A stretch of DNA of 64,000 nucleotides from an uncultured Lachnospiraceae bacterium (GTDB taxonomy: Bacteria; Bacillota; Clostridia; Lachnospirales; Lachnospiraceae). The translations under genes and the position numbers were made by a program. The notes beneath the pieces are model-generated. The model saw nothing but the letters and a program-made list of their open reading frames with translations. It searched no databases and was not told the DNA's origin. Shown here piece after piece: positions 27,214 through 34,331 of this stretch (its first letter is position 1; every line of letters starts with the position of its first letter). Location: NCBI GenBank assembly GCA_945919075.1, contig CAMEIX010000006.1:1-64000 (forward strand), in the 5' to 3' direction.

Positions 27214-27535
27214 TGTGAAAAATGACAATTACTATATACAAAAAACAAGATAGATTTAGAGTTTATAGTAATACATATGAAAGATGTAGACGTGGAGGAA
27301 TTGAATAAAAATGAAATATTGTTTGACTCCATGCTATTTCGCATGATACAGCTTTCTGAAAATGCAAAAAAAGTTAACGGACCAATACAAGCAGGAGCAT
27401 AGCGATATCCCATGGAATGCAATGTATGGTTTACGAAATCGTATTGTGCACGATTATGGGAATGTGGATTTAAATGTTGTTTTTGAAACATTAAAGAATG
27501 ATATACCGGAGTTGTTGGAAATGATTCTGAAATAA
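27206..27535 (+). pseudogene. HEPN (HepT-like) toxin, broken by two frameshifts
   Basis: Joining three frames gives a HepT/DUF86 protein: MDNVKNDNYYIQK, then KIDLEFIVIHMKDVDVEEL, then KLTDQYKQEHSDIPWNAMYG and RNRIVHDYGNV. The last carries the RX4HXY motif of the RNase active site and AMP-acceptor tyrosine. One shift lies near 27243 and one in the A7 run near 27365. The start overlaps the antitoxin stop, as in intact pairs. The motif is still present but cannot be translated in one frame. Confidence 0.82.
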
Positions 27536-27618
27536 GTACAGATTTGTCAGGACACAGTATGTAAAACCAATATATTGAAAAACGCGAAGTTGCAAGAAAA
27601 ATTGGAGGGGTTGTCTAA

Positions 27619-27847
27619 ATGAATGGGCAAGTAAAAGAGTTTATAGATAAATATCCAAATGAGATTATTGACATGTACAATAAGTTAAGGGGACTGATCT
27701 TTGATAGTGTTTCATGCGAACCGGAAGAAAAAATGTGGGCAAAATTACCAAGCTATTACTAAGGGAATGCTGCAAATCTATTTACAACAGGATATACCAT
27801 ATGAAGTTCTGAAACAGATAATTGCAGAAACCCTGTTCAGGAGGTGA
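27619..27847 (+). pseudogene. DUF1801 (YdhG-like) gene with internal deletion
   Basis: The first piece (47 codons, 27619-27762: VKEFIDKYPNEIIDMYNKLR ... AKLPSYY) and the last piece (MLQIYLQQDIPYEVLKQIIA, to 27847) match the start and end of DUF1801 proteins, a small fold related to an iron-chaperone family. The middle is missing. The remaining bases to 27941 hold no clear gene. Confidence 0.55.
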
Positions 27848-27941
27848 ATGAAGAGTAAACAATTGAAATTTAACGTGATACCATAAAAATGTAATCCTAA
27901 TTCGTATCACTAATATACGATTTATAGTAGAGGATGATTAT

Positions 27942-28505
27942 ATGAGATTGAGATTTGCTTTAATATCAGTTGTAATTGGGGCTTTGGCTTTAACCGGTTG
28001 CAGCAATCAGAGAACAATACAGGAGTCAAATATAAAATCAGAAGAAAGTTCTGAATTATCGGCAACCGGTGCTTATAATAGCATGGCTATAACTTATCCC
28101 GGTAAATACACAGTGGAGTTACATTCGCAAAATGCGGGTCATCCAAATTCAGAATGTGATTTTGCAACTTTCATTAATTGGGGGAGCAAAGGTGAAGAAC
28201 ATGGAGATTGTAATATTTATTACCATGTAATGGCAGATAACTTCATCGAGAATGATTATGCTGCCTATGATGAGTTTGAAGAAGTAATGGTGAACGACAA
28301 ACTCTATAAGGTTATAAGAGCTGAGGACACACTCACCATGTTATATAAAGTAGATAAGAGTTTCTATATTAGAATAGAACTGTTTGGTGCTGACCAGTAT
28401 GATAGTTCGGGTAATCGTACTGAGGTTACATGTTTTCCGGCGGATTATCTTGATAATGGATGGCTTGATAAGGAGATTGTATTAAATATTACACCAGTGG
28501 AATAG
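27942..28505 (+). CDS. predicted lipoprotein of unknown function
   Basis: 187 residues. The signal peptide with lipobox LTGC (Cys at 20) indicates a lipid-anchored exported protein. The rest is soluble, with many Tyr and Asp and no domain I recognise. Its end (CFPADYLDNGWLDKEI) resembles the relic at 20330-20389. It may be the first gene of a small group of envelope genes (27942-29129). Confidence 0.7.
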   Translation: MRLRFALISVVIGALALTGCSNQRTIQESNIKSEESSELSATGAYNSMAITYPGKYTVELHSQNAGHPNSECDFATFINWGSKGEEHGDCNIYYHVMADNFIENDYAAYDEFEEVMVNDKLYKVIRAEDTLTMLYKVDKSFYIRIELFGADQYDSSGNRTEVTCFPADYLDNGWLDKEIVLNITPVE

Positions 28506-28545
28506 ATGTGATATCGAAAATTTTATAACTATGGAGGAAACGTAA

Positions 28546-28776
28546 ATGAAAAAGAAAACACTCATATTTGTACTGTTTATAATTGTATCAATAGTTTTCA
28601 TCTTTCTTGGATTCGTATGGTATGCAGGGGCTTCCATTCCATTTCAAGATTCAGAATTAGTACCTGCGAGTGCATTTTCTAAACAAGCAAGCGACTTGAT
28701 GGCCGCAAAGATTATGATGTTGTTTGGGGGAGTATTGCTTACCGGTTCCATCATATTATACATAAAGCGGAGGTAA
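28546..28776 (+). CDS. small two-segment membrane protein
   Basis: 76 residues with hydrophobic segments at about 4-27 and 52-72 and a short outside loop between. The end KRR is basic, so both ends should face the cytoplasm. A GGAGG site precedes the ATG. No family is recognised. Confidence 0.6.
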   Translation: MKKKTLIFVLFIIVSIVFIFLGFVWYAGASIPFQDSELVPASAFSKQASDLMAAKIMMLFGGVLLTGSIILYIKRR

Positions 28777-28781
28777 TTGGA

Positions 28782-29129
28782 ATGTACACCGGGTTGTTGA
28801 TAAAAGAAAGTCTTTTGGATGAAAACATTCTTGATTTCGTTGAGATAAAGAATGTTGATATTTGGGTTACCAATCATAATCCAAAATACTGGACAGCAGT
28901 ATCCTTTGTAAGTAGTTGCATGGAGTTTCCGGAAAAACTATCAAAAGCATTACGAGAAGATTTGCAGATACAATGGTATGTTGACATGAAAGCGGATAAC
29001 ACAAAATATATCGTTTTGAAAGATCTTGTTTTGAAATATGAAATTGGTAACCGTATGGAAAAAGAAAGTGTAATCAGAAAATGTATCGAATTGGGATTGC
29101 CGATGGAACAGCTTGATTGGTCTGAATGA
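28782..29129 (+). CDS. uncharacterised 115-residue protein
   Basis: Soluble, rich in Glu, Lys and aromatic residues, with no signal peptide. Sequences such as 'WTAVSFVSSCMEFPEKLSKAL' suggest an alpha/beta fold. It follows the membrane protein by five bases, so co-transcription is likely. Function unknown. Confidence 0.6.
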   Translation: MYTGLLIKESLLDENILDFVEIKNVDIWVTNHNPKYWTAVSFVSSCMEFPEKLSKALREDLQIQWYVDMKADNTKYIVLKDLVLKYEIGNRMEKESVIRKCIELGLPMEQLDWSE

Positions 29130-29182
29130 AAATTTGACAACGCCGGTATGCTTAAAACAGTAAAGAAAGCCAGGATAAAAAG

Positions 29183-29698
29183 ATGATTATTTTGATAACA
29201 GGTGCATCACATACAGGTAAGACTGCGTTGGCACAAAAGTTACTTGAGAAGTATAAATATCCATATTTATCAATAGATCATTTGAAAATGGGGTTAATTC
29301 GCAGTGGAAATACAGAATTTACTCCATTGAGTGATGATGCGGATCTTACGGAATATTTATGGCCGATTGTTTGTGAAATGATAAAAACAGCAATAGAGAA
29401 CGAACAAAACCTGATTGTGGAAGGCTGCTATATTCCTTTTGATTGGGAGAAGAGTTTTACTGAGGAATACTTGGACAAAATAAGATATTACTGCCTTGTA
29501 ATGAGTGAAAAATATATAAGAAATCATTTTGATGATATTAAGAAATATGCGTGTGTAATTGAAAATCGTTTAGATGATGAGTGTTGCACTTTGGAAACTG
29601 TTTTGGAAGATAATGCGCAAGTTTTAGCATTGGCTAAAAAGTATCATGCTAATTACATACTTATTGATGAGGAATATAAAATAGATCTTGATTTGTAG
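29183..29698 (+). CDS. P-loop small-molecule kinase-like protein
   Basis: 171 residues with Walker A GASHTGKTA (7-15), 'YLSIDHLKMGL' and 'IVEGCYIPF', resembling adenylate-kinase-like enzymes that bind ATP and a small hydroxyl substrate. The C-terminus is complete. It is the second stray P-loop kinase in the island after 24655. Target unknown. Confidence 0.65.
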   Translation: MIILITGASHTGKTALAQKLLEKYKYPYLSIDHLKMGLIRSGNTEFTPLSDDADLTEYLWPIVCEMIKTAIENEQNLIVEGCYIPFDWEKSFTEEYLDKIRYYCLVMSEKYIRNHFDDIKKYACVIENRLDDECCTLETVLEDNAQVLALAKKYHANYILIDEEYKIDLDL

Positions 29699-29738
29699 TG
29701 CCAACTTGAGACGCAAGGGAAAGCTGAAAGGAAAACCT

Positions 29739-30371
29739 ATGGTGAGAAAAAAGATAGTATTAAGTATGACAGTGATTACTCTGGCAATGCTTGTCTTGGC
29801 AGGTTGTGGTAAGAAGAATTCTGATTTGGATACAAAAGAAAGTGGACACATAGAATTGACGGATGAAATGGATTGGTATTCCTATGACCCGGACAATCTT
29901 TTTGGCATTTCGGCAACCGTGGTTGATGATCATACGGTTACATATGTATTTGACAGGGAGAAGTGTTTATTTACGGCAGAAGATGTTTCCAATGCTTATA
30001 AAGAAGGTAACATAGAGGGCTGCAAAGGAGGCGGAGCCCCCCGCTATACTCCGGAAGAGGTAAGTTACAGTGAGGATCGTGAGAATGTTTATTTGTCTAT
30101 GACATATCCTAAAAAGCAGGATATGTCCAAGGTGGATGGATTTTGGTTTTATATTTCAGAGGATGAATACTTACGATGTGGCTATACCAGGTCAACACCA
30201 TATATCGACCATGTCATCATTACGGAACGGCATAATGCAGGGGAAGACGGATATCAATGGGATGTCAGATGGGGAAATGACTGGACACAAAGCTGGAACT
30301 TAAACGACAGCGGTTCATGGAGTGAGCCATACGATAGGCATTATAATTGGAATAATATGCCGCTCGAATAA
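29739..30371 (+). CDS. predicted lipoprotein of unknown function
   Basis: 210 residues from ATG 29739 (a longer frame from 29688 would overlap the kinase). Lipobox LAGC marks the modified Cys at about residue 23. The mature part is rich in Tyr, Trp, Asp and Gly, with a Trp-rich end (WDVRWGNDWTQSWNL). It is the last gene of the accessory island, closed by the terminator at 30393. Confidence 0.7.
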   Translation: MVRKKIVLSMTVITLAMLVLAGCGKKNSDLDTKESGHIELTDEMDWYSYDPDNLFGISATVVDDHTVTYVFDREKCLFTAEDVSNAYKEGNIEGCKGGGAPRYTPEEVSYSEDRENVYLSMTYPKKQDMSKVDGFWFYISEDEYLRCGYTRSTPYIDHVIITERHNAGEDGYQWDVRWGNDWTQSWNLNDSGSWSEPYDRHYNWNNMPLE

Positions 30372-30392
30372 GAATAAAGAATATAAAATTGT

Positions 30393-30430
30393 CCATACTC
30401 TATCGTAAGTGACAGAGTATGGATTTTTTT
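30393..30430 (+). terminator. rho-independent terminator at the island border
   Basis: CCATACTCT (30393-30401) pairs with AGAGTATGG (30414-30422), followed by a T run (30424-30430). It ends the accessory run before spoVAD. Confidence 0.85.
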
Positions 30431-30463
30431 GCACAAAATGCTCTGTCTGAAAGGAGACAAAGC

Positions 30464-31492
30464 GTGGAACGAGGACAGTTTATGCAAGGGAAACAGAGCA
30501 TTTCCTTAAAAGAACCGGTGTATATGAATGCGACAGCATCCGTAGTGGGAAAAAAGGAGGGAGAGGGACCTCTCGGACTGTTATTTGATATGGTTGGTGA
30601 GGATGATAAATTTGGTGCCAAGACATGGGAAGAGGCAGAGAGTGAATTGCAGAAGACAGCGGTGTATATGACGATGCAAAAAGCAGGAATCAAGGCAGGA
30701 GATATACGTTACCTGTTTGCCGGTGACCTTTTGGGGCAGGAAATGGCCACTTCCTTCGGATTGGAAAGCTTTGAAATTCCTCTGTTTGGTTTGTATGGTG
30801 CCTGCTCCACCTGTGGAGAGTCCTTAAGCCTTGGGACCATGGCAGTAGCGGGTGGATTCGCAGATCAGGTAATTTGTGTGACCTCCAGCCATTTCGCCAG
30901 TGCGGAAAAGGAATTCAGGTTTCCACTGGCCTATGGAAACCAGCGTCCCCTCAGTGCCTGCTGGACCGTTACCGGAAGCGGTGCATTCTTGCTGGGAGCG
31001 GTTAAATGTGAAAATACACTGGCCAAGATTACCGGCATTACCACCGGAAAAATCGTAGATTTCGGATTAAAGGATTCCCTGAACATGGGAGCATGTATGG
31101 CACCTGCTGCAGCTGATTTAATCAGCACGAATTTTAGTGACTTTGGAGTAGGTCCGGAGGAATACGATAAGATTATTACGGGAGATTTAGGGACTGTGGG
31201 ACAAAAAATATTGCTTGATCTTTTACGGGATAAGGGGTATGACATTTCGGACAGGCATATGGACTGCGGAATTGAAATCTATGATGCCCAAACCCAGGAT
31301 ACCCATGCCGGTGGCAGCGGCTGCGGCTGCAGTGCGGTTACCCTGTCGGCTTATATTTTGAAACAACTTCGGGATAAGAACTGGAAAAAGATTTTGTTTA
31401 TACCTACCGGGGCGCTGCTCAGCAAGGTCAGTTTTAACGAAGGAAATTCGGTACCGGGCATTGCACATGGGGTGGTAATCGAAGCCTTATAG
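30464..31492 (+). CDS. spoVAD: stage V sporulation protein AD
   Basis: About 342 residues, with the thiolase-like SpoVAD pattern: 'LFAGDLLGQEMATSFG', 'LYGACSTCGESL', 'TSSHFASAEKEFRFP', 'ITGDLGTVGQKIL' and 'GGSGCGCSAV'. In spores SpoVAD is a membrane-associated part of the channel that takes up and releases dipicolinic acid. I start at GTG 30464 because AAGGAG lies seven bases before it; ATG 30482 is an alternative. The normal partner spoVAC is not in the window and spoVAE is 2.4 kb away. Confidence 0.88.
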   Translation: MERGQFMQGKQSISLKEPVYMNATASVVGKKEGEGPLGLLFDMVGEDDKFGAKTWEEAESELQKTAVYMTMQKAGIKAGDIRYLFAGDLLGQEMATSFGLESFEIPLFGLYGACSTCGESLSLGTMAVAGGFADQVICVTSSHFASAEKEFRFPLAYGNQRPLSACWTVTGSGAFLLGAVKCENTLAKITGITTGKIVDFGLKDSLNMGACMAPAAADLISTNFSDFGVGPEEYDKIITGDLGTVGQKILLDLLRDKGYDISDRHMDCGIEIYDAQTQDTHAGGSGCGCSAVTLSAYILKQLRDKNWKKILFIPTGALLSKVSFNEGNSVPGIAHGVVIEAL

Positions 31493-31596
31493 TCATTTCT
31501 CTGAAGCCTTATAATCTTTTCAGTGACTACTTGAAATATCCTCCATGATTTAGTAAAATAATTAAATAAGAGATGGATGGAAAGTCGGGTGAGAAA

Positions 31597-31842
31597 ATGC
31601 GTACTATGGAATTTAAGATGGAACGCGAGGGCCTTTTGAAAGAAGGTCAGAAGATTACGGTCACGGAAGGTGTACTTCCCAGTAATTATTATTACACGAT
31701 TGACCCGTCCCTTGCCATGTCCGGCAATATTCCGCTTCGCAACCGCATGCTTGCGAGGGAGGGAGTTGTGACGGCTGTGGTACAAAATGCACGAGGTTAT
31801 TATGTGACGGCTGAATTTGACGAGCCGGAACCGAAAAGATAA
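31597..31842 (+). CDS. uncharacterised 81-residue protein
   Basis: A small soluble protein (MRTMEFKMEREGLLKEGQKIT...). It is well placed between spoVAD and ridA. GGTGAG lies near the ATG at 31597; an ATG at 31573 would give 89 residues. It has a 'AREGVVTAVVQNARGYYVTAEF' beta-rich segment. No family name can be given. Confidence 0.6.
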   Translation: MRTMEFKMEREGLLKEGQKITVTEGVLPSNYYYTIDPSLAMSGNIPLRNRMLAREGVVTAVVQNARGYYVTAEFDEPEPKR

Positions 31843-31858
31843 TTTAGGAGGATATGAT

Positions 31859-32254
31859 ATGATTCAGGCAGTACAGACAAAAAATGCACCCGCAGCAATA
31901 GGTCCCTATTCCCAAGGCATGATTACCGGTAATTTATTATTTACATCCGGACAGATTGCAATCGACCCTACTACCGGAGAGATTGTGGGGAGCGATATTA
32001 CCGAGCAGGCAGAACAGGTTATGCGGAATCTGGGAGCCATTTTACAGGCAGCAGGTGCCGATTACACCGACACCGTAAAGACCACATGCTTTCTTGCCAA
32101 CATGAATGATTTTACGGCATTTAATGAAGTATACGGAAAGTATTTTATTAACAAACCTGCAAGAAGTTGTGTTGCAGTAAAAACACTTCCCAAAAATGTG
32201 CTCTGCGAGGTTGAGGTAATAGCAGACTTAAGCATGGCAGGATTTGATGTATAG
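31859..32254 (+). CDS. ridA: RidA family reactive enamine/imine deaminase
   Basis: 131 residues. 'NAPAAIGPYSQG', 'FTSGQIAIDPTTG', and the conserved Arg and Glu in 'PARSCVAV' and 'LCEVEVIA' are the RidA signature. It breaks down reactive 2-aminoacrylate formed by PLP enzymes. The ATG at 31859 follows TAGGAGG. The stop overlaps the start of the shikimate kinase gene. Confidence 0.93.
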   Translation: MIQAVQTKNAPAAIGPYSQGMITGNLLFTSGQIAIDPTTGEIVGSDITEQAEQVMRNLGAILQAAGADYTDTVKTTCFLANMNDFTAFNEVYGKYFINKPARSCVAVKTLPKNVLCEVEVIADLSMAGFDV

Positions 32255-32789
32255 TATGAAAGCAGAAGAGAAGAATCTGATTTTAATCGGAATGCCCGGA
32301 GTCGGTAAAAGCACTGTAGGCGTGGTAGCAGCAAAGCGTCTGGGGTTTGGTTTTACCGACTCCGACCTGCTTATTCAGGACAAGTATGGTAAACTGCTTC
32401 ATGAACTCATTGAGGAGAATGGAATCGAAGGCTTTTGGAAGATTGAAAATGATGTGAATGCAGCAATCCAAAAAAGCAAAACGGTGATTGCTACCGGAGG
32501 AAGTGCCTGTTATGGGGAAGAAGCCATGAAGCATTTAGGCGAAATCGGTGTGATTGTTTATCTGAAACTCGGATATGAATCTTTATGTGAGCGTCTCGGT
32601 GATCTGAATGCACGGGGCGTTACTTTACGTCCGGGACAGGATCTCTACGGTCTCTTGGAGGAACGCACGCCATTATATGAAAAGTATGCACATATCACAA
32701 TTGATTGCGAGGGAAAACAACTGAGGGAAGTGGTGCATGAACTTTGTGATGCATATTTGGACTACATCGGAAAGACGGAAAGTATATGA
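32247..32789 (+). CDS. aroK: shikimate kinase
   Basis: About 180 residues. Walker A GMPGVGKST (15-23), 'FTDSDLLIQ' with the substrate Asp, 'ENDVNAAI' and 'IATGGSACY' match shikimate kinase, which phosphorylates shikimate in aromatic amino acid synthesis. The start could also be ATG 32256. It overlaps ridA upstream and the DMT transporter downstream (ATGA), so the three are translated together. Confidence 0.85.
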   Translation: MYSMKAEEKNLILIGMPGVGKSTVGVVAAKRLGFGFTDSDLLIQDKYGKLLHELIEENGIEGFWKIENDVNAAIQKSKTVIATGGSACYGEEAMKHLGEIGVIVYLKLGYESLCERLGDLNARGVTLRPGQDLYGLLEERTPLYEKYAHITIDCEGKQLREVVHELCDAYLDYIGKTESI

Positions 32790-33739
32790 GCAGAAATAAA
32801 ACAATGAGGAATTCCTTTTTACTGTTTTTAACAGCCTGCATCTGGGGTATGGCATTTGTTTCCCAGAGTAAGGGAATGGAGTCCATGGGGCCTTTTACCT
32901 TTAATGGCATAAGAAGCCTTTTGGGTGCGGCTGTGGTATTCCCGGTTGTGCTGGTACGGAGAAATACAGTAAAGAAGGAAGCAGAAAAAGCCGGTAAGGA
33001 TTACCGGAAACCGGAATTAAAAACCACCCTTTTGGCGGGACTGTTGTGTGGCATTTTCTTTACCAGTGCCAGTATGTCCCAGCAGATTGGCATGCAGTAC
33101 ACCACAGTGGGCAAAGCCGGATTTATCACGGCATTTTATATTATTCTGGTGCCGATTCTGGGAGTATTTTTGAAAAAGAAGATTCCTTGGATTGTATGGC
33201 CGGGAGCAGCCATTGCCTGCTTTGGTATGTATCTTCTGTGTATGACGGAAGAAAGTTTAAGAATCTCCTGGGGAGACGGGCTCATCTTCCTGTGTGCCGT
33301 TCTTTTTGCGGGGCATATCCTGACTGTGGATACCTTTGCGGATAAGACGGAGGGGGTCATGATCAGCTTTATGCAGTTATTGTTTTGCGGAGTGGTCTGT
33401 ACCACCATTGCCCTGTTTCTTGAGCATCCCACCTTTGGACAGATTGAGGAGGGATTAGGGGCAATCCTCTATGCAGGTATCTTGTCCTGCGGTGTGGCTT
33501 ATACGCTCCAGATTATCGGACAAAAGGGTGTCAATCCGACGGTGGCAAGCCTGATTATGTCACTGGAATCGGTAGTGTCTGCGGTTGCCGGAGTGGCAGC
33601 ATTTAAAATCGGACTTTTGAAGACGGATCAGACCATGACGGCACGACAGGTAATCGGCTGTGTGCTTGTATTTGCCGCTGTAATACTGGTGCAGCTTCCC
33701 ATACCCGAGAAGGGACGGAAGCAGGCAGACAAAAAATAG
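32786..33739 (+). CDS. DMT-family (EamA) membrane transporter
   Basis: 317 residues with about ten membrane segments as two EamA repeats; 'ACIWGMAFVSQSKGME' at the start and 'GVAYTLQIIGQKGVNPTVASLIMSLESV' late are typical. Exports or imports a small metabolite, likely an amino acid or similar; identity not known. It overlaps aroK by four bases. The tail of the operon is followed by the tandem-hairpin array. Confidence 0.85.
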   Translation: MSRNKTMRNSFLLFLTACIWGMAFVSQSKGMESMGPFTFNGIRSLLGAAVVFPVVLVRRNTVKKEAEKAGKDYRKPELKTTLLAGLLCGIFFTSASMSQQIGMQYTTVGKAGFITAFYIILVPILGVFLKKKIPWIVWPGAAIACFGMYLLCMTEESLRISWGDGLIFLCAVLFAGHILTVDTFADKTEGVMISFMQLLFCGVVCTTIALFLEHPTFGQIEEGLGAILYAGILSCGVAYTLQIIGQKGVNPTVASLIMSLESVVSAVAGVAAFKIGLLKTDQTMTARQVIGCVLVFAAVILVQLPIPEKGRKQADKK

Positions 33740-33775
33740 GAAGAATAATTTCAGAAAAAACATACATAATAATCC

Positions 33776-33895
33776 ATGAATTCGGAATCGGAACAAGTTG
33801 ACGCAACCTATCGGTTGCTGTTCTCGCCCTACGGGCGGAACAAGTTGACGCAACCTATCGGTTGCTGTTCTCGATTCCTTCGGAATCGGAACAAG
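33776..33895 (+). repeat. tandem hairpin array
   Basis: A 37-base unit occurs twice at a 47-base period (33790-33826 and 33837-33873). Each contains GCAACC-tatc-GGTTGC nested in GAACA...TGTTC. Between them sits CGCCC-tac-GGGCG, and after the second GATTCC-ttc-GGAATC. The result is a chain of four small hairpins in the gap before spoVAE. No coding content. Confidence 0.75.
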
Positions 33896-33911
33896 TAATG
33901 GAGGGAAATTC

Positions 33912-34268
33912 ATGGATTATTTTAATGCTTTTTGGGTAGGTGGTCTGATTTGTGCGCTGGCACAGATTCTTTTGGAGAAGACCAAGATGCTGCCGGGACG
34001 GGTCATGGTGCTTTTAGTGTGTCTGGGAGCGGTTATTAATTTCTTCGGGTGGTATGAGCCTTTTGCGGAATATGCAAAAGCGGGAGCATCGGTTCCCCTG
34101 CTTGGCTTTGGCAATGTGCTTATGAAGGGGGTAAAAGAAGCAGTGGATGAAAAGGGCTTTCTGGGCATTTTCCAAGGCGGATTCAAGGCCGGAGCTGCCG
34201 GTACCAGTGCCGCACTCATCTTTGGTCTTCTTGCCGCATTAATCTTTAAGCCAAAAATGAAAAAATAA
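33912..34268 (+). CDS. spoVAE: stage V sporulation protein AE
   Basis: 118 residues with three or four membrane segments. 'FWVGGLICALAQILLEKTKMLPGR', 'GAVINFFGWYEPFAEYAKAG' and 'GFGNVLMKGVKEA' fit SpoVAE, a membrane part of the dipicolinic acid channel. A GGAGG site precedes the ATG. It is separated from spoVAD by four unrelated genes, unlike the usual spoVAC-AD-AE order. Confidence 0.85.
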   Translation: MDYFNAFWVGGLICALAQILLEKTKMLPGRVMVLLVCLGAVINFFGWYEPFAEYAKAGASVPLLGFGNVLMKGVKEAVDEKGFLGIFQGGFKAGAAGTSAALIFGLLAALIFKPKMKK

Positions 34269-34331
34269 AGAATTATTAATTTCCTTTTCTGTCGAAATAT
34301 GCTATTATTAGGCAGAAAGGAAGTAAAGAAA

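Noticed and set aside
33776..33895. Tandem hairpins as a CRISPR array
   Set aside because: Only two copies of the unit, the spacer is itself a palindrome, and no cas genes are near.
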